DNA from: Hyphomicrobium denitrificans ATCC 51888
GTDB lineage: Bacteria; Pseudomonadota; Alphaproteobacteria; Rhizobiales; Hyphomicrobiaceae
DNA length: 64,000 nt
Reading direction: 5' to 3'
Assembly (NCBI RefSeq): GCF_000143145.1
Contig: NC_014313.1
Location: 1,488,001 to 1,552,000, forward strand
The notes below the pieces were generated by a model that ran no database searches, had not been told where the DNA came from, and saw only the letters and a list, made by a program, of their open reading frames with translations. The position numbers and the translations under genes were made by a program. Below are positions 17,928 to 27,699 of the stretch, piece after piece (within the stretch, counting starts at the first letter, position 1; each line of letters opens with the position of its first letter).

Positions 17928-18568
17928 TGCTTTCTGGACGCTTCTGTTGGCTGGTCTTCGCCGCTGTTCTCGTTCCGGTTTCCGCGCACGCGACGAAGCC
18001 GAAGCTCGATAGCGACACCTGCGTGCAATTGCGCGCGGAGGAGAAGAAATTCCGCCAGTCGGGCATCCTCAACGACATGAGCAAGGGGCCGGAGTGGGCG
18101 AAGGCCAACCTGTCGGCGGCGCGCTTGCGCGAGGTGCAGCACTACATCGAACTCGACGAGCAGGTTCAGTTCGGCTGCCGGGATGCGCGGCTTTCGGTCG
18201 ATGCCTTGAAGGCGAGTGCGGCCGCAGAGCGTATCGAGATCAACTCGGATGCCGATCCGACGATCCCGGTCGTCAAGGACCCGGTCAAGCCGGGCGCGGT
18301 GCCCGCAGCCAAAAAGCCGCCCGCGGAGAAAACCACGCGCAAAAAGCCCAAGACCGGCGATCCGAAGTCGGGCAGCCTCGAATCGCCGGGAAGAGCAGCT
18401 TCGGCGCGCGCGGCGGCATCTCCGTCCGTGCCGCCTTCCGCCGCAGACGGGACTGCGTCGACGAGCGCCTCGACGGCACAATCTCCGGGTGTTTCCGGCG
18501 ATCAGGGTGAGAACCAACTGATGTTCGGGTTTGGTGAGACCATGGTGATGCCGCATTCGGGGCCATGA
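17924..18568 (+). CDS. Exported protein of unknown function, proline/alanine/lysine-rich C-terminus
   Basis: A 214-residue protein with a clear Sec signal peptide (hydrophobic residues 5-21, cleavage near SAHA-TK). The mature N-terminal half (about 25-105) is charged and predicted helical, with cysteines at about 33 and 86 that could form a disulfide. The rest is a low-complexity linker rich in Pro, Ala, Lys and Ser, probably disordered, ending in GFGETMVMP. No known family is recognised. It overlaps tpiA by 4 bases, so it is expressed with it. A periplasmic location is inferred from the signal peptide. Confidence 0.75.
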   Translation: MMLSGRFCWLVFAAVLVPVSAHATKPKLDSDTCVQLRAEEKKFRQSGILNDMSKGPEWAKANLSAARLREVQHYIELDEQVQFGCRDARLSVDALKASAAAERIEINSDADPTIPVVKDPVKPGAVPAAKKPPAEKTTRKKPKTGDPKSGSLESPGRAASARAAASPSVPPSAADGTASTSASTAQSPGVSGDQGENQLMFGFGETMVMPHSGP

Positions 18569-18677
18569 TTTTAACCGGCCTGGGGCTGGCCGGAACCGGC
18601 GCGCTGGTGTATAGCGGCCCGTCGCGGGCGAAATTTGCTCCGTTCAACAACGCTAAATTGCTGGATTCGAGACCACT

Positions 18678-19055
18678 ATGGCCACCGTTCTCCTCGTCAT
18701 TCATCTCATGATTTCCACGGCCTTGGTCGGTGTGGTCTTGCTGCAGAAATCCGAAGGCGGGGCGCTCGGCATCGGCGGTAGCGCTGGTGGCGGCGGCGGA
18801 TTTCTTACCGGGCGCGGAACGGCGAACCTGCTGACGCGCACGACGGCGGCGCTCGCAGCCGCATTTTTCGTCACCAGCATCTCGTTGACGTTGCTGGCGC
18901 GGCATTCCGTAAATGCCGGCTCGGTATTCGATTCGACGCATCCGGCGGGCGCGCCTGTGACCGGCCCTGCGACGCCTGGCGAAAGCGCTCCTGGCCGTGG
19001 CGGCATCCTGGACAAGCTGCAGCCGTCGGGTCCGGCGGTTCCGCAGAACCAGTAA
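18678..19055 (+). CDS. secG: Preprotein translocase subunit SecG
   Basis: SecG supports protein export through SecYEG. The 125-residue protein has the two transmembrane helices of the family (about residues 4-24 and 52-76), a glycine-rich loop between them (GIGGSAGGGGG, then FLTGRGTANLLTRTT) and a Pro/Gly-rich C-terminal tail as in other alphaproteobacterial SecG proteins. It lies between tpiA and pyrG, a conserved order in this class. Confidence 0.95.
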   Translation: MATVLLVIHLMISTALVGVVLLQKSEGGALGIGGSAGGGGGFLTGRGTANLLTRTTAALAAAFFVTSISLTLLARHSVNAGSVFDSTHPAGAPVTGPATPGESAPGRGGILDKLQPSGPAVPQNQ

Positions 19056-19167
19056 GCGCGACCTGCAAAAGCTTTGTTCATAGCGGCTTTCGCTTCCCGA
19101 AGGCCGATGGACCTCCGACGCGTTCCCTGCAAGTATCGCTACGGGCGACGGTGGGGGACGTGGGATC

Positions 19168-19758
19168 ATGGCAACGCGCGGTTGGAGCGTTTTGCAGGCG
19201 GGTGGCGGCTACAGCGCTATTTCGCGAGGAAAGCGGGCAGTTGCGATCTTAGCGGCGGCCATTGCCGTCGCAGCGATCGGTGGCTGCAGCGCAAATCTGG
19301 CCGACGGCTCGACCGCATCTATTGCCACCTATCAGCCCGCCAGTCTGTTTTCGCCGAACGGTTACAGCGTTTCCGCCAATGCCGACGGCAGCTTGCATGT
19401 TACGGCCGCGGGGTCTCCGGGCACACCTGCGGCGCGGCTTGAAAAGATCGCGCTGGCGCGTGCTGCGGAATATGGCGACGAGCAGCGCGCGAAGACCTTC
19501 AAAGCGTCGGCACCGCAAACTGGCATCACCTGCGGCAAGACGAAAATCGCGACCAAGGAAGGGCAGCTCAACGTCCGGCCGCTGGATTACAGGGCTGTCG
19601 CGGTCGATGTGACCTACGATCCCAAGGAGCAGGGCGCCGACGTCCGCCCGACCCGGCAGACCGCCTCAGCGCTCAAGGCCGAGCTTCAATCCGATTCCGT
19701 GCCGCCCGAAGCGCAGGCTGCGGCTGCCCAGGAAGTCGCGCAGCACTGCGGCAGGTAG
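19168..19758 (+). CDS. Putative lipoprotein of unknown function
   Basis: A 196-residue protein with an N-terminal hydrophobic segment (about residues 24-38) ending in a lipobox, AIGGC, with C40 as the predicted lipidated cysteine. The 23-residue n-region is long, so a later start is possible but no better one is seen. The mature part contains two more cysteines (about 118 and 194), which might form a disulfide. No family is recognised. It lies between secG and pyrG on the same strand, and homologous small lipoproteins are often found near pyrG in Rhizobiales as far as I recall. Function unknown. Confidence 0.7.
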   Translation: MATRGWSVLQAGGGYSAISRGKRAVAILAAAIAVAAIGGCSANLADGSTASIATYQPASLFSPNGYSVSANADGSLHVTAAGSPGTPAARLEKIALARAAEYGDEQRAKTFKASAPQTGITCGKTKIATKEGQLNVRPLDYRAVAVDVTYDPKEQGADVRPTRQTASALKAELQSDSVPPEAQAAAAQEVAQHCGR

Positions 19759-19769
19759 CTGCAACGTAG

Positions 19770-21497
<1,728 letters not shown>

Positions 21498-21553
21498 GAC
21501 CTTCGAGGTCGCCGACAGCGCTCGGCGATCGTTCAAATCAAATCCACAAACGA

Positions 21554-21587
21554 AAAATCCCGGCTGTCGAAGCCGGGATTTTGTCTT
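21554..21587 (+). terminator. Intrinsic terminator after pyrG
   Basis: A perfect 12-bp stem (21554-21565 with 21571-21582), 5-base loop, then a T-rich run. Because the left arm begins with A's it may also terminate the convergent minus-strand gene ending at 21613. Confidence 0.9.
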
Positions 21588-21612
21588 TGATCTCCTGAGC
21601 CGGGCGTCGACG

Positions 21613-21870
21613 TTATGGCGTCGTCGGGGCGGGTTCTGCCGGAGCAGCGGCCGGTGCGCTGGTTTCTGCCGGCGTCGTAACGGTTTTGACATCGAGGCGC
21701 AGTGCGCCCGAGTAGAGCAGTCCGCCGAACACGACGGCGAACACGAGTGCCGTTACCAGCGCGTTCAAGAAGCGGTTGGAGAAAGAGATCAGATTGCCGA
21801 TCAGATCGAGAACGAAGACGATCACGGCGCCTATCAGAACAGGCTCAATCCAAGGATATTGTTCAAGCAT
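21613..21870 (-). CDS. Small two-helix membrane protein of unknown function
   Basis: An 85-residue protein starting at ATG 21870 (MLEQYPWIEP). Two transmembrane segments (about residues 11-30 and 36-54) are followed by a Pro/Ala/Thr-rich tail (65-85) that is probably disordered. A longer open frame upstream of this ATG has no hydrophobic or domain logic, and the chosen start fits a membrane protein better. No family is recognised. Convergent with pyrG across a shared terminator. Confidence 0.6.
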   Translation of the reverse strand: MLEQYPWIEPVLIGAVIVFVLDLIGNLISFSNRFLNALVTALVFAVVFGGLLYSGALRLDVKTVTTPAETSAPAAAPAEPAPTTP

Positions 21871-22209
21871 GCTAGTCCCCAAGTCCCTTTTGTTTATGCC
21901 GCCTCCCGAGTCGCGGCTTGCAAGCGTTTCTATAGCATAGTGCGGGGAATTTGGCCTATGGCGTTGCACAATAGGGCGGCAGGGATCGCTGGTCGCCGTG
22001 CGTGACGCGAAGCATGGGCCGATAGCGGGGCGCATCACCCTCTTCATCGCTTGCGCGATCTAACTATATGAAATGCTATAACAGTTCGCGATTTCGTGAT
22101 CACGAAAAGTTTGAACGCCGTTAGTGAAAAGAGATTGGTGTTTTATAGGTTAGCTCACTAAGTACATTCGCAACAGGAACAACCTGTCGAATACCGAGGA
22201 GGACACACC
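21871..22209. other. 339-bp intergenic region: divergent control region ahead of orphan pqqA
   Basis: No convincing gene. It separates a minus-strand membrane-protein gene from the plus-strand orphan pqqA. The half nearest pqqA (about 22060-22200) is clearly more AT-rich than the surroundings and contains a perfect 16-bp palindrome at 22092-22107, consistent with a promoter and operator region. Confidence 0.6.
22092..22107. promoter_or_regulatory. Perfect 16-bp palindrome upstream of orphan pqqA
   Basis: TTTCGTGATCACGAAA is a perfect dyad, 103 bases before the pqqA start codon in AT-rich DNA. The shape suits a dimeric repressor or activator site. I did not find it upstream of the second pqqA (50027-50659). 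The regulator is unknown. Confidence 0.5.
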
Positions 22210-22299
22210 ATGAAAGTCTGGACGAAACCGGCAGTTCGCGAGCAGGAAGTTGGTCTCGAAGTCACGAGCTATCTCCCGGCTGAGATCGATCTGATCTAA
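22210..22299 (+). CDS. pqqA: Orphan PQQ precursor peptide PqqA (copy 1)
   Basis: A 29-residue peptide, MKVWTKPAVREQEVG then LEVTSYLPAEIDLI, that supplies the glutamate and tyrosine joined to make pyrroloquinoline quinone. The E17-x3-Y21 pair is in the conserved spacing. It has a strong ribosome-binding site (AGGAGG at 22197-22202) and is followed by its own terminator at 22325, so it forms a one-gene unit. The other pqq genes are about 24-28 kb away, next to a second copy differing only at residue 3 (V instead of I). It is too short for ordinary gene callers. As PqqA is consumed stoichiometrically, an extra copy could raise PQQ supply; that is inference. Confidence 0.96.
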   Translation: MKVWTKPAVREQEVGLEVTSYLPAEIDLI

Positions 22300-22324
22300 C
22301 GAATTCGAACCACACGGTTCCTAG

Positions 22325-22352
22325 AACGGCGGCCCAATCGGCCGCCGTTTTT
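22325..22352 (+). terminator. Intrinsic terminator after orphan pqqA
   Basis: Perfect 10-bp GC-rich stem (22325-22334 with 22340-22349), 5-base loop, T run to 22352. It isolates pqqA copy 1 from kdsA. Confidence 0.9.
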
Positions 22353-22416
22353 GTTTATGCGGGATGACGTGCGTGCAGGGCTCGCGGCGCCGCGTCCGGG
22401 TCGCTATAAACCTCTC

Positions 22417-23280
22417 ATGACACATCATGAAACGCTGAAGCCAGCGTCGCAGGTTCGCGCAGGCAACGTCCTCTTCGCCAACGATGCTCCAATCTCGGTG
22501 CTCGCCGGGCCTTGCCAGATGGAAAGCCGGGCGCATGCCCTGGAGACGGCGGCGGCTCTGGCCGAGGCTGCAAAGAACCTCGGGATCGGTCTCGTCTACA
22601 AATCATCCTTCGACAAGGCGAACCGGACTTCGCTTTCCGGGCGTCGTGGCATCGGCTTGGACGCGGCGCTGCCGATATTCGCGGAGATCCGTGAGCGTTT
22701 CGGATTGCCGGTTGTGACCGACGTGCACGAGACGGAGCAATGCGCACGCGTTGCGGAAGTCGTGGATGTTCTGCAGATCCCCGCGTTTCTATGCCGGCAG
22801 ACGGACCTGCTGATCGCCGCCGCCACGACGGGCCGCGTCATCAAGATCAAGAAGGGTCAGTTTCTCGCGCCCTGGGACATGAAGAACGTCGTCGCGAAAG
22901 TCACCGGTTCGGGAAATCCAAACGTGCTGGTCACCGAACGCGGCTCGAGCTTCGGCTATAACACGCTCGTCGTCGACATGCGGGCGTTGCCGCAGATGGC
23001 GGAGACGGGCGCGCCGGTCATTTTCGATGCGACGCATGCGGTGCAGCAGCCGGGCGGGCAGGGGACATCGTCGGGCGGTGACAGACGGTTCGTGCCCGTG
23101 CTGGCGCGTGCGGCGGTTGCGGCGGGCGTGGCGGGTCTTTTCATCGAGACGCATCCGGACCCGGACCATGCGCCGTCCGATGGACCCAACATGGTGCCGC
23201 TCAAGGATTTCGCAGCGCTCATCTCTGAGCTTCAGGCGATCGATCGGGTCGTGAAGAAAAAGAGCGCGAGCCAGGCTTGA
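22417..23280 (+). CDS. kdsA: 3-deoxy-8-phosphooctulonate synthase (KDO-8-P synthase)
   Basis: KdsA condenses phosphoenolpyruvate with arabinose 5-phosphate for lipopolysaccharide core synthesis. The 287-residue TIM barrel shows VLAGPCQMES, YKSSFDKANRTS, VTDVHE, KKGQFLAPWDM, TERGSSFGYN and FIETHPDPD. ATG 22417 is chosen over an in-frame start 66 bases upstream, which would begin inside the pqqA terminator. Length matches the family. In many Alphaproteobacteria kdsA follows pyrG; here an orphan pqqA has been placed between them. Confidence 0.97.
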   Translation: MTHHETLKPASQVRAGNVLFANDAPISVLAGPCQMESRAHALETAAALAEAAKNLGIGLVYKSSFDKANRTSLSGRRGIGLDAALPIFAEIRERFGLPVVTDVHETEQCARVAEVVDVLQIPAFLCRQTDLLIAAATTGRVIKIKKGQFLAPWDMKNVVAKVTGSGNPNVLVTERGSSFGYNTLVVDMRALPQMAETGAPVIFDATHAVQQPGGQGTSSGGDRRFVPVLARAAVAAGVAGLFIETHPDPDHAPSDGPNMVPLKDFAALISELQAIDRVVKKKSASQA

Positions 23281-23450
23281 GGACTCGCGCTTGTTTCGTG
23301 CCTGAGCGATCGTCTGCGCAGGCGATTTAGGGCGTGGCGCGGATCGACGGGCATTCGCAGCGCTACGAATGCTTTCGCTAATTCCCTCGCGCCAGTTGGA
23401 GGTCGTCGTGACCAGTGTGAAGCCGCGACGGCTGGCGCGAGTCTTTGGCT

Positions 23451-23693
23451 TTAGATTTTCGCAGACCAGAACTTGATTGCCAGCCGGTCGACTTGAGACT
23501 TGCTGGTGAGGGCATCGAATTGCGTACTGTTCGCGACGACGATGCCGGCGGTGCAGGCATGGCCTGCGCAGGCGAGCAGCGGCGCGGACTTTCCAACGTT
23601 GATGGCGGCAATCGCCATCGACGTCATCAACAGGCTCATTGTCGAGAAGCAGGAAACGTAGGCAAGGGCACGCGAAACAATTTCGTATTGCAT
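23451..23693 (-). CDS. Possible small exported or membrane protein
   Basis: An 80-residue frame starting at ATG 23693 with GAGG seven bases upstream. Residues 12-33 are hydrophobic (signal or membrane helix), and three cysteines follow or lie in it (C15, C42, C47). No family is recognised. Support is limited to the ribosome-binding site and the hydrophobic segment. It could be a chance frame in an intergenic region. Confidence 0.4.
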   Translation of the reverse strand: MQYEIVSRALAYVSCFSTMSLLMTSMAIAAINVGKSAPLLACAGHACTAGIVVANSTQFDALTSKSQVDRLAIKFWSAKI

Positions 23694-23903
23694 CTGTCAA
23701 CCTCACAAAACGCGAAACAGGGAAGACGACACATCGCTTGCAGTTTCGATCTGGGGGCCGGGAGAGGCGCGGATCGAATGCATTCAAGGTATGTCAACCT
23801 TGGTTAAGGGCGCGTTAAGGCTAACGAGGCGTGAAGATTTTTTTCGAGTCGATGAGTGTGGATTGAAACGCGTGTGCGTCGGCGGTCAGCGGATAGCACG
23901 TCG

Positions 23904-24047
23904 CGTGGATGGCCGCCTGCGCGGCCATGACGAAAGTGGACAGCTATCCGCCCTCATCCTTCTACGCTTTAGGGCGGCTCCGCCGGGAAACGTCTGGCAT
24001 CCGCCCACACAAAAACACCGTCATGGCCGCGCAGGCGGCCATCCACG
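23904..24047. repeat. Pair of 28-bp perfect inverted repeats (REP/BIME-like)
   Basis: Arms 23904-23931 and 24020-24047 are exact reverse complements separated by 88 bases. Each arm is itself nearly palindromic (TGGCCGC-CTGC-GCGGCCA), the shape of REP units. Variants of the phrase GTCATGGCCG...CGGCCATCCACG are familiar as dispersed intergenic repeats in Alphaproteobacteria. No transposase gene lies between the arms. Confidence 0.75.
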
Positions 24048-24117
24048 GCATTGATGGGGAACGCGCGATCAGGCCGTGTCGTGCGATGCAGCTGCTGCTG
24101 GATGTACTGAGGAAGCG

Positions 24118-24798
24118 TTAGCTCTTCATCTCGGCGCGGATGGCGCGGGCGATCTCGCCTGCGCGCTCATCGATCAACTGCGGGATTTCGCAGGCGATCG
24201 GAATGTTGGCCTGCTTTTCCTGGAAGGTGCGGATTTCCCACTTGTACTTTTCCACCGCATCCGACGCGCGACCGGCAACACCAACGTCAGATCCCGGATC
24301 TTCCGCGGCGGCCTGTTCTTCCGGCTGAATCTCTAACGCTTCTTTCTCGATCTCTTTAGAGCGCTCGACCTGACGCTTATGGAATTTCTCGATGCCGCTC
24401 ATGACGGTCTTCCGGTCGTCGTTCGTGCGCGCCAGCACAGCGGAGAACAATTCAGTCAGCTTTGCATCCCGCTGATCCTCGGGAAGTCCCGCCGCGTATT
24501 TCTTGATCGCGGTGTCGACTTCGTCGGATTTCACCCGGCGCGAAATGACGAATTGCGAGAGCTTTCTAATCGCGTCGTCTTTGTGCCAGCTCGTCGTATC
24601 GGTGATTTCGGGGCCGTCCCAGATCATCGCGGCGGTGAGTTGCGGCACCTTGCGATAGATGCACGGCCACTCATCTTTTTTGACTTCGGGTTTGGCATCC
24701 TCTGCAAACGACGGAGCGGAGATCAGAGCGACGGACGCCATCGCGGCCAGGCCCGGCAACGACCATCCGGCCAATTTCGAAATGAAGTTCGTGATCAT
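24118..24798 (-). CDS. Exported protein of a lut-like locus (LutG position)
   Basis: A 226-residue protein with a signal peptide (hydrophobic to about residue 30, cleavage near SFA-ED). The mature part is highly charged and helical with a glutamate-rich middle, and has two cysteines (in WPCIYRK and IACEIPQ). ATG 24798 is preferred over starts at 24810-24813 because AGG sits six bases upstream and it gives a clean signal. It is the last gene of the run substrate-binding protein, beta-propeller, ATPase, permease, exported protein. That matches the order of the Methylorubrum lanthanide uptake (lut) cluster as I recall it, where an exported protein occupies this place. No enzymatic domain is recognised. 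Confidence 0.75.
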   Translation of the reverse strand: MITNFISKLAGWSLPGLAAMASVALISAPSFAEDAKPEVKKDEWPCIYRKVPQLTAAMIWDGPEITDTTSWHKDDAIRKLSQFVISRRVKSDEVDTAIKKYAAGLPEDQRDAKLTELFSAVLARTNDDRKTVMSGIEKFHKRQVERSKEIEKEALEIQPEEQAAAEDPGSDVGVAGRASDAVEKYKWEIRTFQEKQANIPIACEIPQLIDERAGEIARAIRAEMKS

Positions 24799-24809
24799 AT
24801 CGCACCTCA

Positions 24810-25820
24810 TCATGCTGGACCGCCCGGTCCGCCCCGACGAGCAATCAAGCCCTTCGAGGGATTGTAGGCAAACACCGCCGCGCCGAGGAAAATCACCGTG
24901 CAGGCGACGACGATGGCAAGCGAAATCGTGTCGATCTGTCCGTACAGCGCGAAGCGGACCAGTTCAACCGCGTAGGTGAAAGGATTGAGGCGGCAGATTT
25001 CGTAAAGAAGCGGGCTCGCCTCGCGAATGCGCCAAAGAGGGTAGAGAGCGGACGATGCGAAGAACATCGGGAAGATGACGAAGTTCATCACGCCCGCGAA
25101 GTTTTCGAGTTGCTTGATGACCGATGAAATGAACAGCGCCAGGGCGCCAAGCATCAGGCCTCCGAGCACGATCGCCGGGACGACGGCGATGTAGCCGAGG
25201 GCAGGCTGAAGGAAGTCCGGAACCGAGAACAGCGTGTAGACGATCGGGTCGCCCATCGCCGGGATCACGTTGCCAGCCCAACTTGGCGGATCGAAGAAGG
25301 TGAAGAGCTTCACTTCCGTGATCGGCGGCGGCTGGATGCCCCACCAATAGGCGACGAACAGGAAGGCAAAGGCTTGCAGCAAGGCAACCGAAACGCCGCC
25401 GAGAAGCTTCGACAGCAACAGGAAGGAGCGCGGGAACGGACTGACGAGCAGGGTTCGCATCGTGCCCGTTTCGCGGTCGTAGACCATCGACAGCGACGAC
25501 TGCATCGCGTTGAAAAGCAGGATCATCGCGATCAAGCCCGGAGCGATGAATTCCTCATAGAGGACGTAAGTTTCATAGGGCGGAATGATCGACACACCGA
25601 GCGTCTGGCGAAACCCGGCCGCAAAAATAAACAGCCAGATCAGCGGGCGCACGAGTGCTGAGAGGAAGCGTTCGCGCTGGTGTAGGTAGCGAAGAATTTC
25701 GCGCCAGACGATGCCCTTGAAGCAGGCCACATAGCCGCTGATGCCGAGGCGGCGGCGCGCGGCGAAATTCGTCTCCGCGAGGCTTTCGGATGCTGCGGTC
25801 GAAAAGGCGGACGTTGCCAT
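24810..25820 (-). CDS. lutF: ABC-2 type transporter permease, PQQ/lanthanide-associated (LutF-like)
   Basis: A 336-residue ABC-2 permease with a cytoplasmic N-terminus (about 50 residues) and six transmembrane helices between about residues 50 and 325. It includes the family stretch SMVYDRETGTMRTLLVSPFPR. It belongs to the permease family named for PQQ-dependent alcohol dehydrogenase systems (PedC-like). ATG 25820 shares a base with the stop of the ATPase gene, so the two are coupled. In Methylorubrum the orthologous pair LutE-LutF is needed for lanthanide uptake; transfer of that role to this locus is inference from gene order and family. Confidence 0.85.
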   Translation of the reverse strand: MATSAFSTAASESLAETNFAARRRLGISGYVACFKGIVWREILRYLHQRERFLSALVRPLIWLFIFAAGFRQTLGVSIIPPYETYVLYEEFIAPGLIAMILLFNAMQSSLSMVYDRETGTMRTLLVSPFPRSFLLLSKLLGGVSVALLQAFAFLFVAYWWGIQPPPITEVKLFTFFDPPSWAGNVIPAMGDPIVYTLFSVPDFLQPALGYIAVVPAIVLGGLMLGALALFISSVIKQLENFAGVMNFVIFPMFFASSALYPLWRIREASPLLYEICRLNPFTYAVELVRFALYGQIDTISLAIVVACTVIFLGAAVFAYNPSKGLIARRGGPGGPA

Positions 25821-26617
25821 CAAGCGGCCTCCTCGAACGGAGCCTTGGTACCGGTGATAGCGCGAAACGCCTCGCGCACGCTGCTGGTGCCAGTTTGCGA
25901 GAGAAGTTGCGGAACACCGCCGCTGAAAAGAACGACGCCTTTATGCAGGACGATGACCTGGTCCGTGCGCAGGACTTCGTCCATGAGATGCGTCGCCCAT
26001 AGTACGCCCAGGTGTTCCCTGGCCACGAGATCGCGGACGATTTTGATGACGCCCTCGCGCGAGCCGAGGTCGAGGCCGACTGTCGGCTCGTCGAGCAAGA
26101 GCAAGTCAGGCCGATGCATCATCGAGCGGGCGATCTCGACGCGGCGGAGCTGGCCGCCCGAGAGAGCGCGGACTTTTTCATTGCCGCGATCTGCGAGGCC
26201 GACGAGTTCGAGTGCGAGGCGCGCGCGTTCCGTTGCCTCGCGATTGGAAAAGCCGTGCAGCGCGGCGTGATATTTCAGATTCTGCGTCAGCGTCAGATCG
26301 ATGTCGAGCGTGCGGCTTTGAAAGACGACGCCTAAGCGCTGCAAGGCCTGCGAGGGCTTGCGACGCACGTCGTAGCCGCAGATTTCGATCTCGCCGGTGA
26401 CGTTGTCGTAGAGGCGGGTGATGAGCGAGAACAGCGTCGATTTTCCGGCGCCGTTCAGTCCCAGAAGCATGACGAACGCGCCGGGCTCCACGGTCAGCGA
26501 GACGTTGTCGAGGACTTTCTTGTCGCCGAAACTATGGCTGACGCCGTCGACGACGAGCGCCGGCGTCCGGCTGGTGTCAGCCGAAGCCGGTTTCGGATCT
26601 GCCATTGTCGTCGTCAT
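25820..26617 (-). CDS. lutE: ABC transporter ATP-binding protein, PQQ/lanthanide-associated (LutE-like)
   Basis: A 265-residue ABC ATPase. Walker A is GLNGAGKST, the signature is LSGGQLRRVEIARS and Walker B is LLLLDEPTVGLD, followed by the switch histidine in WATHLMDE. It is of the ABC-2-partner class, matching the permease downstream, and is the family found with PQQ-dependent alcohol dehydrogenases. Start ATG 26617 (MTTTMADP) is chosen; an in-frame TTG at 26647 is also possible. It follows the beta-propeller gene closely in one operon. Confidence 0.88.
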   Translation of the reverse strand: MTTTMADPKPASADTSRTPALVVDGVSHSFGDKKVLDNVSLTVEPGAFVMLLGLNGAGKSTLFSLITRLYDNVTGEIEICGYDVRRKPSQALQRLGVVFQSRTLDIDLTLTQNLKYHAALHGFSNREATERARLALELVGLADRGNEKVRALSGGQLRRVEIARSMMHRPDLLLLDEPTVGLDLGSREGVIKIVRDLVAREHLGVLWATHLMDEVLRTDQVIVLHKGVVLFSGGVPQLLSQTGTSSVREAFRAITGTKAPFEEAA

Positions 26618-26647
26618 CTGTTCTCGCAATCCGTTTGAAAGTCCCAA

Positions 26648-27631
26648 TCAGTCCGGCGATATCACGACGCCCCAGGGATAGCGTCCGACCTTGATCGACT
26701 TGATCGCCTTCTGATTGGCAACGTCGATCACCGTCACATCGTTCGAAGCACCGTTTGTCGTGAACAGCTGTTTCCCGTCGGGCGTGAAATACATCTGCCA
26801 GACGCGTTGGCCTACAAGAATGTATTTCAAAACTTTGAGAGTGGCGGTGTCGACGACGGCCACGCGGTTGGCCGGGCCGAGCGCGACGAACGCGATTTTG
26901 TCGTCCTTGGTGATGCGCACGCCGACCGGCTGGATGGCTTCTTTCGTGATGCCGGGAATGTCGAACGTGACTTTGCCGATGATCTTGCGGTCGGCCGGGT
27001 TGATGACCGTGACGGTGCCGCCGACCTCGGAGGACACCCAGAGCTGCGTCTGCGTATGATTGAATATCGCGACGCGCGGGCGGCTATCGACGAGAACGTT
27101 GTCGAACGTCTCGTGCTTCGTCGTGTCGATGAAGTGGGCCATGTTCGTCGTCTCCGACGTGTTGACCAGCACTTTGCCGTCGGGGCTCATGCCCATGCCT
27201 TCCGGCTCGACGCCGACGGGGATCTCGGTGATGACCTGCGAGGTGTGGATGTCGACGACGGTAACGAGATTGTCGTCCTCGTTGGCAACGTAGAGGCGAT
27301 TGCCGTCGGGATGCAGGGTCAAAAGTTCCGGATCGGGGCCGGATGGCAGCGACTTGACGTATTCGAGCGTCTTGGCGTCGTAGACTTTCACGTCATTGTC
27401 GTCGCTCGTGCAGATGATGATCCATTTGCCGTCATTCGACATCACGATGCCGCGCGGGCGCTGGCCCACCTTGACCGTCTTGATGACTTCGAGCTTGTCG
27501 GTGTCGATGACGCTGACCGTGTTGTCCTTTTCATTCGTGATGTAGGCGGTGTAGGCGTCGGCAGTGCTCGTGCCCGAGGCGATGGCGGCCGCCGACAGGA
27601 ACGCCGTAAAAATCGCTGAAGATCGCGACAT
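26648..27631 (-). CDS. Exported YVTN beta-propeller protein, PQQ-catabolism-associated (lut locus)
   Basis: A 327-residue protein with a signal peptide (residues 1-25) and about seven YVTN-type blades. Repeats of the form YITNEKDNTVSVIDTDKLEVIKTVKVG are spaced about 42 residues apart and recur to the C-terminus. The family is described as a PQQ-dependent catabolism-associated beta-propeller, and a YVTN propeller is part of the Methylorubrum lut cluster. Start ATG 27631 has GGAG eleven bases upstream. A periplasmic location is likely; a binding or scaffolding role for the uptake system is inferred. It overlaps nothing and is followed at once by the ATPase gene. Confidence 0.88.
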   Translation of the reverse strand: MSRSSAIFTAFLSAAAIASGTSTADAYTAYITNEKDNTVSVIDTDKLEVIKTVKVGQRPRGIVMSNDGKWIIICTSDDNDVKVYDAKTLEYVKSLPSGPDPELLTLHPDGNRLYVANEDDNLVTVVDIHTSQVITEIPVGVEPEGMGMSPDGKVLVNTSETTNMAHFIDTTKHETFDNVLVDSRPRVAIFNHTQTQLWVSSEVGGTVTVINPADRKIIGKVTFDIPGITKEAIQPVGVRITKDDKIAFVALGPANRVAVVDTATLKVLKYILVGQRVWQMYFTPDGKQLFTTNGASNDVTVIDVANQKAIKSIKVGRYPWGVVISPD

Positions 27632-27699
27632 CGCTAGTCTCCGAAGATTACGTGGGGGATTGAGCTGCCGTTGCTTACCGGGTTCTGCTGGCATCGGCA

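Larger units (their letters stand above)
23281..24117. other. Gene-poor 0.84-kb stretch with a small possible ORF and an inverted repeat
   Basis: Between kdsA and the lut-like gene set, no well-supported long gene is seen. It contains one possible 80-residue minus-strand ORF (23451-23693), and a pair of 28-bp inverted repeats (23904-23931 and 24020-24047) in a local drop of coding signal. Weak ORFs on the plus strand here lack family features. Confidence 0.6.

Noticed and set aside
23904..24047. Possible insertion sequence bounded by the 28-bp inverted repeats
   Set aside because: Only 88 bases lie between the arms, with no transposase frame and no visible target duplication; a REP-like element fits better.
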